A program made the translations under genes and the position numbers. A DNA stretch of 64,000 nucleotides, from NCBI RefSeq assembly GCF_048564905.1, contig NC_132995.1, forward strand, positions 60,938,639-61,002,638. Direction: 5' to 3'. The DNA comes from Vicugna pacos (taxonomy: Eukaryota; Chordata; Mammalia; Artiodactyla; Camelidae). Shown in pieces: positions 40,101 to 54,515 of this stretch (its first letter is position 1; each line of letters starts with the position of its first letter). The notes beneath the pieces are model-generated. The model ran no database searches, was not told the DNA's origin, and saw nothing but the letters and a program-made list of their open reading frames with translations.

Positions 40101-43100
40101 TGCATGCTAAGCACATACTCTATCACTGAGCTATACCCTCCCCCAACCAATGTAATTTAGACTTTTGCATTAAGATAAACGAATCATTTGAAACAAAATA
40201 TAAGTGTTTCTGATACTAAGATAAGAAATTTCACCTTTTTCTACCACTAAGTGATAACTGCTATTGGTATTTCCATTCAGGTTTTCATCTAATGCATATA
40301 TAGAAACAGAACTTTAACGTCATTTATATATGTATAGCTTTACATCTTTTTTTCTAATACTATATGTGAATTTCCCACAGAATTTCTTCAAAACATAAAT
40401 TTCTCCAAAAAAATAACTTTTAATGGTTGTACTATAGTCTGTTATATGGAGGTGACATACATAATTTACCTACTGCTCCCCTATCTAGCTCACAGATTAT
40501 ATTTTACTGTTAACATTTACACTACAGGGGTATCTTTGTATGTAAATATTTAGCCATATGTATGATTATTTCCTTAGGGTTGATTTGTAGCTCTGGGATT
40601 ACTAAATCAAAAGGTGTGAACAGGTTTTTTTTTTTTTTCCTTTAAATTTTTTCTTTTCTTGATGTTGGAAAATTTCAAAAATAAACAAAAGTAGATAGAG
40701 TGGTTTAATGGAATTCCACATACCCATCCTAGCTAGATGTGAATATTTTCAAGACTCTTGATAGATGTTATCTAATTGATAGATATCTAATTTCTGGAAA
40801 GAGAAATACAAATGCCAGTTTATATTTATAACAGCAATATGTGTGAATCTCTATACCACCTAACCCTTGACAACATATATTTGTCAATTTTATAGGTGAA
40901 AAGTAAAAATTAGTTATTTTAATTTGCTGTTTGCCAATTACTGAGATTAGATATTTTTAAATGTATTTATTCACCAATTTGTTAACTTGCTATTAATTAT
41001 TGAGGGTTCAAGGGGATACAAAAATTTAAATTTCTAATTTAGTAAAATCTGAAAAAAGTTTCTCTTTGCTTTTATGCTTTGCAAGCTCTTTGTCATCTTT
41101 TCTTTTTAAGATTAAACTTAAAAAAATTTTTATACATATGTATATTTTTAACACCTTTATTGTGGTATGATTCCTGTACAGTAAACTACACATATTTCAG
41201 ATGTACAATTTGATAAATTTTAACAGATGTATATACCAACAAAACCACCACCACGATCAAAATAGCTAACATTTCTATCACTCCCCAAGAGGTGCAAATT
41301 TCAAATTCCCAATTTATCCCTTCCCACCTCCTTTACCACTGGTAAGCACTGTTGTCTGTGTGTCTGGTTTTGTTTTGTAGATAAGTTCATTTGTGTCCTT
41401 TTTTTTTCCCTTTTTAAATTTTTTTTAAATTTTTTAATTTTTGGAGGGGAGGGAAGGAGGTAATTAGGTATGTATGTATGTATTTATTTATATATTTCTA
41501 GAGGAGCTACTGGGGATTGAACCCAGGACCTCGAGCATGCTAAGCATGCACTCTGCCACTTGAGCTATATCCTCCCCACTGTGTCCTTTTTTTTAGATTC
41601 CACATACAAGTTATATCATATGGTATTTTTCCTTCTCTTCCTGACTTTCTTCACTTAGAATGACAATCTCCAGGCCCATCCATGTTGCTGCAAATGGCAT
41701 TTTTTATTCTTTTCTGTGGCTGACTAGTATTCCCTTTTGTATCTATACCACACCTTCTTTATCCAGTCATCTGTTGATGGATATTTGGGTTGTTTCTATG
41801 TCTTGGCTATTGTAAATAGTGCTGCTTGTGAACATTGGGGTGCATGTATCTTTTCAAATTATATTTTTCTCTGGATATATGCCCAGGAGTGGGATTACTG
41901 GTTTATATGGTAAATCTATTTTTGTTTTTTTGAGGAGTCAACATATTGTCCTCCATAGTGGCAGCACCAGTTTACATTCCCACCAACAGTGTAGGAGAGT
42001 TCCTTTTTCTCCACACCCTCTCAAGGATTTTTGTGGACTTTTTAATGATGGCCATCCTGACTGATGTGAGGTGATACCTCATTGTAGTTTTGATTTGCAT
42101 TTCTCTAACAATTACTGATGTTGAGCATCTTTTCATGTGCCTGTTGGCCATCTGGATGTCTTCTTTGGAGAGATGTCTATTTAGGTCTTCTGCCCATTTT
42201 TTGATTGGGTTGCTCGTTGTTTTTTTTGATATTAAGGTGTATGAGCTGTGTTTTGAATTTTAGATAGTGTCTGTTGTAGCATACAGATGCCCTCTCATGT
42301 TCAATTTACATATTTTCTTGTGTTTTGGTAAAGATACACTTGGGTGACTGGTAAAGAGCCACTTACTTACTATGACATGAATTTGTCAGCTCAGGATCAT
42401 CAGACCTTTTTTACCTGTGACACGGATTTTTTACGTCCTTCAGACACAGGTATGTATCATATCTGTTCACGGGGTAAACAATAGTTATAAAATTATTTTT
42501 AAAGTTTTTTAGAGTTATTTATTATAATATATAATGTTATTTGGCTTGGAGTTGTTTGCATCATTGATAAGAAACCCAGATTAAATTAAAACCAATTATG
42601 ATGGTAAACTAGGTTATTGTTCTACCTTTCTGTCTTATAAAGTATTTTATGCTTCTTTTATTACTTAAGAAACCTTTCAGATCAAATACAGCAATTACCA
42701 ATGTAGAGAGAATGGTGTACCCAATTTTGTTCTGGGAAATTAACACCTGCAATTACACATTTAAAAAAAGAGTAGGACAAAGCTAAACATTGGGGCTTGG
42801 GGGGTAGAGAAAAATGGGGTATGTTACATTCTAGTCATAAGTCAGAGATGCTTATAAAGTGGTGAAAGACCATAAAAATGTCTGTGTTTAGTTCTCTGTA
42901 ACCTCTTCTCTATAGAAGAGAGTATTGAGACTCTTAAATGTTTGGCTTAAAGACAGGGATCTTTATCACAGCTATTTTGAATGCCTCTCCCTCCTTATCT
43001 ATGCTTCTGTTTTTATCCCTCCTGGTTTTATCCTTCAAAATTAAAAGTTACTTTCTCTTGGAAGCCGTCTCTGATCTTCTCTGCAGTTCTGTAATACTTA

Positions 43101-46100
43101 GCCCAAACCTCACTGAAATAACTACTTAATTTACTGAACTGTAAGCATTTATTTGTTAATGTCATCATGTTGCTTTAATGTTTGTCCTCCTAATAGTGTG
43201 TGAAACTTTGGGAAACAGGGACTATATTCTCATCATCTTTGAATTCCTATCATCTAGGGATGTAAATATTAATATGTATTCTTTGATGAAAGTATGAAAG
43301 TATGAATGAATAAATAGCCTTGGTGTCACAGATGTCTTAAGCAATTTTGCTAATAGTAACTAACACTTGTATGGCACTTATTATGTGCCAAGCTCTATTC
43401 TAAGCAATTTATATAAATATACTAATTTAATCTTCCCACTTTATGAGATAGGTACTATTATCAGTCTCATTTTAAATATAAAGGAACTGAGGCATGCCCT
43501 AAATCATCTAGCTAATAAATGATAAAGGTGGGTTTCAAACACAAGTCTGGCTCTTAACCACTGCACTATTACTGACTCGACTCACCGCATTAATAGGCAG
43601 AAGAAAATCACAAACAATTAGGGTCTGGAAAATAGCCAGTTTTCCAGCATTGGTATATCTGTTCTGCATTAAGTATATTAAGGGTGTATGGTAGCAGGAA
43701 ACCCAAGGACCTTTGGTATGGTTACATAAAATGATTAAGTTGCAAATAAGAGAAGAAGGAATTACTTTATGTTTATGTGCTTAATGTTTATATTAATGGC
43801 AAAAGTGTAGGTGTTGGGGAAATAACAGCAGTGGAAAATTAGTATTGTATGTTATCTATAAGGACTGAGGTGACTCCAGAAATTAAGGCTTTTCACCTCC
43901 TTCTCAGGGGCTGAATTGCAGACCTTGGCAGGCTTTTCAGATAGCAGCCATGACTATCCACTAAAGTTGTGGTCTTAGAACATTTTTGTTCATGTGCCTC
44001 CTAAAAGAATTTTGGAAAACTCAGTATCCTTTCACACATTCTTAAGTTGATGTCATATGGTTAAATAACTGCAAAGAATGTAATTTTTGACATAAATACA
44101 GAATTTAAAAAATTAGAATACACTATATTTAAATGTATCTCAAGGAATCTGATTACTTGATAGCCACCATTATTCATCGAAAAATACATGAACAAATACT
44201 CTAACAGTAGTAAATTTTATAAGTCCTTTTTCTTGTTGAACTCATATTCATTCCATGACTATATATGATTTTATTATAATTATTTTATGCTTGAAAATCT
44301 TTTATCTGACTTAAATGCTTTCCCACAATAAACATCTTTTGTATAAAGTTTTAAAACTTAAATTTCTTAACTGTAAAGTTTAAATGGAGTCATGTACATG
44401 TACTTCATATTTTTGTCAAATCCTTGGCTCTTTGAACTTTGGAAAATGTTTTCCATATAACCTAATTGGCTGAATGAGTTCTCATTGTTAATCCTGTTTA
44501 CCAAATCAGACATATACTTTATGGTTTCTACCGATCAGATACTCCTAAACTCCTCTCAATTTTATATACCCAAAATCTTTTAAAACATGCATACATTTTA
44601 ACCACCTTCCACCTCTAAAAATGAAATATTTGGTCAGGTATGCAAAGATGTTGAAAGATGATTATCACAATATTTCTATATTAATAGAAAATGAAGAATT
44701 CTGACTTCATTTTTTAATTCATGTAAACATCTTAACATGCATCCCATGACAACCATCTCTCTTCTGAATTTAGATTCTAAGATAGAAAGATAGATAAATC
44801 TTGGAGCTTTGCCTTGAGCTTATCACTTGGCCAAAATAAGATTCCACTGCCTTTATCATCCCTTACTAGTGCTTTCTTTGCCTTACTATGAGGGGATCTT
44901 CCTTTAGGAGCAGTGCATGCTTTGATAGTAAGGGGAAAAGGGGTACTGGTAAATGGAACTGATGAAAATTGTTATCACTCCCTCCCCACTCTATATGGTA
45001 CTTGAATTTAGAGCATCCAGGGGCCAGAACACTCTATTGCTAATGCCAAACTTCACTGCTAAAAGAAAGAAATAAAAGGCACAAATCCCTATTTTAGGTG
45101 CCTTGATTGAAAATTGCCCCCCAAATCCAAACTTTGAATTGTCTCTATGGCACCTGAATATTTTTACACTCTAGGGCAATGCACCTTGAAAAGATTCAGG
45201 GTGGGTGAGAAGCAGGCCTTTCTTTTGTAAAGTAGAAGAAGATAATGTATCTTTTGGGGAGCTGGAGCAGGGGAGTGAACATTGGGTAGGAAAGGAAAAC
45301 TAACATGACACATAGGCCAAGACAAATCAGAGGAACATTCTTCAGGTAGATCAGTTATAAGAAAGAGTCATATAAAGTTGAAGCTTTAGAAATAGATTCT
45401 CTGAACACTATGTGTCCCATTTTGGTCTTTCAGTGTTTCATGTAGTATTTCTAGAGATACTCGTAATGCCAGCTAAAGACTGAACTAAACTTAATCCACA
45501 AATGATGATTCAGAAGTGGACTGTTGGTTCCATATTGGTCTTTTCAGACACTCGCATAAGGGTAATGATTTATGTCTGTAGTTTTATATTTAAAAAAAGA
45601 CAGATGTGTCTATATGTGTGATATGACAAATTTCTCTTTTTTTTTTCAAATTTCTCTTGACTATTGGCATTAGTAATTACTAAATTAGTAGATTTTTGTT
45701 CTTATCCTGTTGATTACTTTAACTAAGAGAACAAATACATCCTGAGGGCCAGCCAGCAGTGTTTTCTGAATAATTTGTTTTCATGGGGTTTTTTAACATT
45801 TAAAAGTCAGGAGATTTAACATTAACCTCCAGATTTACACTTTTAAGTTGGAAAATATGACAAAACTGGGGCTCCATTTCCAATTGGCAATAATTAGTTA
45901 GACATAAGCAGTGACACTTTTTAGACAGTGCATATGCTTTTAGTTTATTCATTTATGTTTTTTGCCTAATCTCTGTAGGTATTTATATTTGTCACCCCTG
46001 GTCTTGGGATGAATGCTAGTACTTCTGCTTGTTAGCATAGTATATTATTTAACTTGAAAAATGGATGTTTGATTGAATTGCTAACTGCTTGTGTTATTTT

Positions 46101-49100
46101 TAAAACATATCAACAATTCTTAAAGAAGACAGCTGAATACCAAATCAGCATTTTGCTTTAAATTATTCCTAAACCTTGATTTAGAATGAAGTATATTTTT
46201 TCTTCCTTTATGTTATTTCTCCTCCCCTCTTTTTGGCTTAGAATTGCGTTAGTTGTGAGGAATAATCTTGAAAAGCTGATAGAGCATTTGAAAACATAAG
46301 AATAAGAAAAAATGCTCCATCAAATTAAATGACCTTGCTAGAAATAGAAGAAATACAAATGCAAGTAAGATAGTTTTCATGTATTCAATTAGCAAAAATT
46401 GATACTACTCAGTGTTGGTAAGGAAGTAAGGGGACGTAGTCACTCCCCTACACTACCTGAAAAAATGTAAATTAATACAGTCTTACTGAGAGAAGCTTAG
46501 GAGTGTATATCCAAAATCTTTTTAAAAATGCATACATTTTAACCAACTTCCGCTTCTAAAAATGAAATATTTGGTCAGGTATGCAGAGATAGATATTGAA
46601 AGATGGGTATCACAATATTTCTGTATTGGCAAAAAATTGGGTAATTTAATTACCCATCAAAAAGGAATTGGTTAAATAAATTACTGTATATACTTAATAT
46701 GCTAGAATACCAAATAACTATTTGAACTGTTGATAAAGATTCAGTGTCAAAATTTGACCTCTATCATGTAATTTATAGAAGACAGCCTCATCATCAAAAA
46801 TGGCAAGTCAAGTATTATATTTTATTTTTATGTAATATTTTAATGTTTAAGCAAAATGCTGTTCTTTACCTGGTTATTATCAGGTGGGTACTGACTTGCA
46901 TCAGTTTGTCAACTTCAGGGCATTAGCTGTCAGCTAGCTGGTGACATGTTTGATATGAGAAACGTATTTTTGTTACACAAGTAGAATACATTGTCTCCTT
47001 TTCTAAGCCAAGACTAATATTTTGTTTCCAAAGGAAAACTCAAACATTTTCCACATTATTCTTTCTGGACAGTTGTAGGTTTTGTTCCAAAAGCAACATT
47101 CATAGATTTTCTATTTTTCTTATCAAACTTGAAATAGGCCGGATAATTTCATGGATCTATTTTGTTTACTTGTTTGTTTAATTTTTAAGAATCTTTGCTT
47201 AGTGTGAATTTTTCATTTTGGTACAGTAAATGATAACAAAACTAATATTTGTTATTTCTGAGAGATCCCAATTTAGGCTTTTCTTAAATTTTAGTAGAGA
47301 CTGACATTTCCCATAAATGTACTATATACTAAATTAATTCCCCCTCTCTTTAATACAAAATGCAAATTCAAGCACTCTTCATGGATTGAACCATTGATTA
47401 GACAAATACTTTGTTTTTAAGTGTTTTGTACATTTTTAAGAGTTTCATAGAATCTTTTCAAGAGGATAAGAGAACTAGAATATTTTCTAGATTGTAACCT
47501 GATGTCAAACTCAGTTTTAATATGTATTTAGGTATATAAATGTTCATGTTTAATAATGATGTAATGAACTTGATTAAGTACCATCTGTGTTGTTCTTCAT
47601 AATCAGAGAAAGAGTATTTTCATTATATGTGAAGCTTCCACATTTAATGTAAATTTCTCAGAAGGTTAAGGTATTAGCTAGCACCCCAATTTCTTCTTTC
47701 TTATGTTTAGGACATTTTACTAAGATCTTTGTTTATTCTTCTAACTCATTCATATGTTTTGCATAAAATTATTTATGTTTACCATCTCATCTCCTTTTTG
47801 AAATATTTTTCCTACAGTTATGCAGAAGGCATGGAGGGAAAGAAATCCTCCAGCTCGAATCAAAGCAGCCTATCAAGCTTTAGAATTAAACAATGAGTAA
47901 GTTTCAAATACATGGAAAATAAGTTTGTCTTAAAGGAAACCCAGGCAAATGATTTTGTTTTCTTTTGTCTGTTCCTAAGACACTTGGAGTCATAAACAGT
48001 CCCCTTTCTCTTTTTGCATACTGGAGACAAAATTTGCAGTGTTCACTGACATCTGTATTTTGCTTCTGAAATTGTAAACTTACATATGCTTTTGAATAGG
48101 AATCATGCTAGAAATACTTTTTTAAATGGAGAATGCTGATCTAACTGATGATAATACTTGATAGTTAAAGAGTATTAAAATACTTATGCCACCTGTTTTA
48201 ATTTTGTTTTTCATTTAAGTCATTTCTCAGTCCTGAGAACTGTAGTTAGTGGCATTGGAGGCATGAGAAGGGGATTCAAAATAGGTAAAACATAGCTCTA
48301 GCTTAATTTTTTTAATGTTAGCAGTATTTATTTTTTATAACTCCTTGTATCAACTTTATATTTTAAAAAGACAATGTAAAATCATAAGTCAACTTCATAT
48401 TTAAATGGGACAGATCAATAAGTACTAATCTAATATTAAATAAATGCCAAGAGTAAAAATATGGCCCAGTTGGAATTAATCAAGAAACGCCTCCTAAATA
48501 ATATGAACTTAGCATAGTCCCCGTGTACCCCTCCCTTCTACCCTATCGCAGATACATTAATCCTTATTAGGAAGACCTTCCCAAGGTGGAACAAAAGTGG
48601 CAGTGTAGAGAACGCCAAAAGCAGTGAATCAATTTTATTGAAATTCTGGAAGCTAATCAAAAGTTTATTGCAACCTGGAGAGTGTTTAATCAATTAAAAA
48701 ACAGTTAAATTTCTGTAAGAGTGCTTTATGGTGTTTTAACTTACACTGCTCCCATCCTCCACTCCCTAGCTCCGTGGCACCTTGAAGATAACAGTCTGCA
48801 TACTGGTATAAGTTCCTGCTATCAGAGGAAGCAGAATAGACTTCATTCTCAAAGAATTGTGGTGGTTTATTTTGACCTGTCTGGTGGCTCCCTGAAGGAT
48901 CAGCTCATGGGGCTTGTCTTTATTTTGGTTAATTTGAAACTCTCCCAGCACTGACACAACTATACTGGGGAGAATTTGTTGAAAACATTTAAGGGCAATG
49001 TATTAGCCCCTGCTGCCAGGGGCAAGGGGTAACAGCTAGGGCAAATAATAGACAAACTAGAAAGCTTGGGAGGAGAGGTTAGGGTATGAGATACTTTGGG

Positions 49101-52100
49101 AAATAATGGCTTTTAAAAGTTCCCACATATTCCTGGGAATTTCAAAGGCCCCACACATGCCCAAGATTGGGCATATGCTCAGAAAAGACTTAAGAAGATC
49201 CTAAGCTTTCATGTCTGTCTGACTTTCAGGTTCTGCACAAACAGAAAGTGAAGGCTAGGGCAGACTTGTAAACTGCCTAACTGAATGTTGAAGGTATGCC
49301 CCAATACACACACAGAACCCATCTGCAAAGACTTTTCTTTTTTTGTTGTTCTTGGTTTCAGGTGTTTAAGGCAATCTGTCAAACCACTGACTGACCATAA
49401 AGTTAAAGGAGCAGAGACTTCACTGATCACTTGTGACAGAGAATACAAACTTTATAAAATCAGTTCAGAAAAATCAAACAGCTATAGCAAGCAGCAACAG
49501 CGAATCCTTGGGAGGAGGGGAAATCTGACTTCTAGAGTTGCTAAATTATATTTTAAATTTCCAGTTTTCAATAAAAAATTAGAAGATATACAAAGAAACA
49601 AAATATGCCCCATACACAGAAAAGAAAAGAAATGAATAGAAACTATCTTTGAGGAAGTCCAGACTTTGGACTTTCTAGATAAAAACTTTAAATCACCTGT
49701 TTTAAATGTGCTCAAGGAAGTAAAAGAAGTTATATACTAAGAACTAAAGGAAACCATGAGAATGACATTTCATCATTGGAGAATATCAATAAAGAAGTAG
49801 AAATAATAAAAACTAAATAGAAATTCTAGAATTGAAAAGTATAACTGTAATGTAAAATTTCCTTTAGGGGATTTAGCAGCAGATCTGAGCAGACAGAAAA
49901 AAGAATTGACAAACTTGATTTAGGTCAAAAATAAAAGAATGGAGGAAAGTGAACAGAACCTAAAAAACCTGTAGGACACTGTTAAGCATACCAACCTATG
50001 TATAATGGAGTCCCAGAAAGAGGAGAGTAAGAGAGGGGCAAAAAGATTATTTAAAGAAATAATGGCTGAAAAGGTTCCAAATTTGGTGAAAGATATGAAT
50101 CTATACTTTCAAGAAGTTAAATGACCCCCAAGTATGATATATGCAAAAGACATCCATAATGACACACATTATAATCAAGCTTTCAAAAGCCAAAGATATG
50201 GAGACATGTCTGAAAGCAGCAAGAGAGAAGTGACTCTTCACAAATAAGTGATCCTTAAAAAGATTACTAACTGATTTCTCACCAGAAACCATAGAAGCCA
50301 GAAGGCAGTGGGATGATATAATCAAAGTTCAGAAAGAGAGAAAACTGGCAACTAAGGATTCTATGCCAAGCAAACTTATCCTTCAAAAAAATGAAGGAGA
50401 AATTAAGGCATTCCTAAATAAACAAAAACAGAGTTCATTGTTGGTAGACCCGTCTGACAAGAAATCCTATAAGGAGTCCTTCAGGCTGAAATAAAAGGAT
50501 AGTAGACAGTTTTGACTCCACACAAAGCAATAGAGAACACCAATAAAGGTAACTACATCAGCAAATTAAAAAGTCAATATTAATGTATTTCTGTTTGCAA
50601 TTCTTGATTTTATCTTTATGATTTAAAAGACAACTATGTTGAACAATAATTATAAATCTATGTTGATAAATATACAGTTTTTAAAGATGTAATTTGTGAC
50701 CATAACAACATAAGGGGTGGGGAGAAGAGCTATGTAGGAGCAAAGATTTGTACTATTGAAACTAAATTAGTATTAATTTGTACTAGATTGTTATAAATTC
50801 AGATGTTAAATATAATTGTTAACTGTTAGTCATTAAGAAATAACAAAAAAAATGGTAAAAAAAAAATAAGGGAAACAAAATGGTGTATTAGAAAATGTCT
50901 AACACAAAAGAATGCAATAGTGCAGGAAATGAAAACAAAAAGATAGAACATAGTAGAAAACAAATAGGAAAATGGCAGAAACAAGTTCTTCCTTATCACT
51001 AATTACTTAAAGGTAAGTAGATCGAACCCTCCAATTAAAAAGCATTGATTGGCAGAATGGATTAAACAAAACATAGTAAAATACATGCTGTCTATAAGGG
51101 ACTCTTTAGAGACAAAGTCACAAAGAAGTAGAAAGTAAAAGTATGGAAAAAATATTCCATGCAAATTGTAACCAAAGAGAGATGGAGTGGCTTAACCAAT
51201 ATCAGACAAAATAGACTGCAAGGCAAAATTTTTATAAAACAGAGAATGACACTGTATAATGATAAAATAGATTCAATTCATCAAAGAGATGAAACAGTTA
51301 CAAACATATATGCATCTAATAACAGCCCCAAAGTGTATGAAACAAAAATTGACAGAATTGAAGGGAGAAATAAACAGTTCAACAATAGTCATTGGAGAGA
51401 TCAACACCCTATTTTCAATAATGGATAGAATAACTAGACAAAAGATACACAAGGAAATAGAGGACTTGAACAACACTGTAAACCAACTGGACCTAACAGA
51501 CATCTATATAATACTCTACCAAAAATAGAAGAATATACTTTCTTCTCAAGTATACATGGAACATTCTCCAGGATATACCATAGTAAAGACATAAACAATT
51601 CTCAGTAAACTTTAAAATGCTGAAATAGCATAAACTATCAACTCCAACCACAGTGGAATGAAATTAGAAGTCAATAACAGAAGGAAATCTAGAAATTTCA
51701 CTATGTTAGAATATGTGGAAATGAAACAACAAACTCTTAAACAACAAATGAGTCAAAGAAGAAATCACAAGATAAATTAGAAGATACTTTGGAATGAGTG
51801 AAGATGAAAACAAACCAAAAGTAGTGCTCAGAGGAAAATTTATAGCTGTAAATACCTACATTAATAAAGAAAGATCTCAAATCAAGAACTTAACTTTATA
51901 CCTTAAGAAGCTAGAAAATGAAGAGCCAAATAAACTAAGCAGAAGGAGGGAAGTAATAAAGATTAGAGTGATATAAACAAGATAGAGTATAGAAAAACAA
52001 TAGAATAGTTGAAACTAAAGATTTTTTTTTAAAAAAGGTCAACAGACTTGAGAAACTTTAAGCTAGATTGACCAATTTAAAAAGAGAGAAAACTCAGCTT

Positions 52101-54477
52101 ACTGAAATCAAGAATGAAACTGGAGACATTACTACTTACCTTAAAGAAAGTAAAAAGATTATAAGAGAATACTATGAACAATTGTATGCCAGCAAATTGG
52201 ATAAGTTAGATGAAATGGACAAATTCCTAGAAACACACAAACCACCAAAACTGACCCTAGAAAAAATAGAATACCTGAATAGACCTATAACAAGTGAAGG
52301 GATTGCATCAGTAATTTTTAAGCTTCCAAAGAAAGCCTAGGACTAGATTGCTTCACTGGTGAATTCTACCAAACACTTAAAGAAGAATTAACACCAGTCC
52401 TTCTCAAACTCTTCAAAGAAATAGAAGAGGAAGTAATTCTTCCTAACTTATTCTATGAGGTCAGTATTACCATCATACCAAAACCAAACAAAAACACAAG
52501 AAACAAAAACTTCAGACTAATATTCACAATAAATATAGGTGCAGAAATTCTAAAAAGTATGCTAGCACACCAAATGCAGCAGCAGATTAAAAGGATTATA
52601 CACCATGACCAAGTGGCACTATCCCAGGAAGGCAAGGGTGGTTTAACATGTGAAAATCAGTCAGTGTAAGACACTAGATTGATAGAACAAAGGGCAAGAA
52701 CTACATGATCATCTCTATTGATGTAGAAAAGTATTTGACAAAATCCAACAACATTTTATTATAAAAATAAGGAATATAAGGAAAATTCCTCAAACTGGTA
52801 AGAGTCATCTGTGAAAAACCTACAGCTAAGATGAAGGATAAGGCAAGGATGTCTATTCTTGCCACTTCTGTTTAATATAGTACTAGAGGTGCTAGCCGAT
52901 GCAGTTAGATAAGAAGAGAGGGGAAATGGCTTTCAGATTGGAAAGGGAGAAGTAAAACTATATTCATAGATGACATGACCTTATATGTAGAAAACTTTAA
53001 AGAATTCACAAACAAAAACTATTAGAACTAATGAAAGGGCTCAACAAAGTTGCAAGAAACAAGATCAACATAAAATCAGTTGTATTTTTATACAGTAGCA
53101 ATGAACAATTTGAAAAGGAAATTAAGAAAGTAATTCTATTTACAATAGCATCAGAGTATTAAAACACTTAAGAATAAATTAACCAAGGAGGTGAAAGACT
53201 TGTAAACTGAAAATAACAAAATATTGAAAGAAGTTAAAGAAGACCCAAATAAATGGAAAGACATCACATGTTAATGGATTGGAAGACTTTTTATTGTTAA
53301 GATGTCAGTACCTCTCAAGTTGATCTACAAATTCAGTACAATCTCTATCAAAATTTCAATTGCCAATTTTGCAGAAATGGACAAACTGATTCTAAAATTC
53401 GTATGAAATTACAAGAGACTTCAAGTAGCCAAAATAACCTTGAAAAAGGCAAAATTGGAGGACTCACTTCCTGACTGCAAAACTTACTGTGAAGCTATAG
53501 TAATTCAGTCATAAAGATAGCTATCTAGATTAATGGAGTCAAATTGAGAGTTCAGAAATAAACCCATACATCTGTGGTCAACTGGTTTTTGACAAGGGTG
53601 CCAAGACCACTCAATCGGGGAAAGAATAGTCTTTTCAACAGATGGTAACAACTGGATAACCACATACAAAAGCATGAAGTTAGATCCTTACCTCACACCA
53701 TACATAACAATTAAAGAGTAAACAAAGAACTAAATGTAAGAGCTAAAACTATAAAACCCTTAGAAGAAAACATAGGAGCAAATTTTCATGACTGTGGATT
53801 TGGCAATGGTTTCTTAGATATGACACCAAAAGCACAAGAAGCAAAAGAAAAATTAGATAAATTAGACTTCATCAAAATTAAAAGCTTTCTTGCATCATAA
53901 GATACTGTCAGGAAAGTGAAAATGCAGCCTATGGGATGAGGAAAAATATTTGCCAGTTGTATGTTTGATAAGGGTCTAGTATCCAGAATATATGAAGAAC
54001 TCTTACAACTCAGTAACAAAAAGACAATCCAATTAAAAATGGGCAGAGGACTTGAATGGACATTTCTTCAAGGAAGATATACAAATGACCACTAAGTACA
54101 TCAAGATGCTCAACATCATTCATCATTAGGGAAATGATAAGGAAAAGCACAATGAAATACTCCTTCACAAGATAAGTGTAACAACAACAACAACAACAAC
54201 GACACAACAAATAGAACAAAAAACAGAAAATAAGATGTGTTCATGAAAATGTGGAGAAATTGAAACCCTCATACATTGTAGGTGGGACTGTGAAATGATA
54301 CAAGTACTGTAGAAAACAGTATGACAGTTCCTAAAAAGTTAAAATTAAACTTACCATATGACCCAGCAGTTCTACTCCTAGGCATATACTGAAAGCAAGT
54401 GTTCAAACAAAAACTTATACAAATGTTTATAGCAGTATTGTAATAGCCCCAAACTGGATGGATAAATAATATGGGTG

Positions 54478-54515
<38 letters not shown>

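Noticed and set aside
49285-52340. Several 60-116 codon plus-strand frames in ST7L intron 6
   Set aside because: They are pieces of the decayed L1 ORF1 and ORF2, not host genes.
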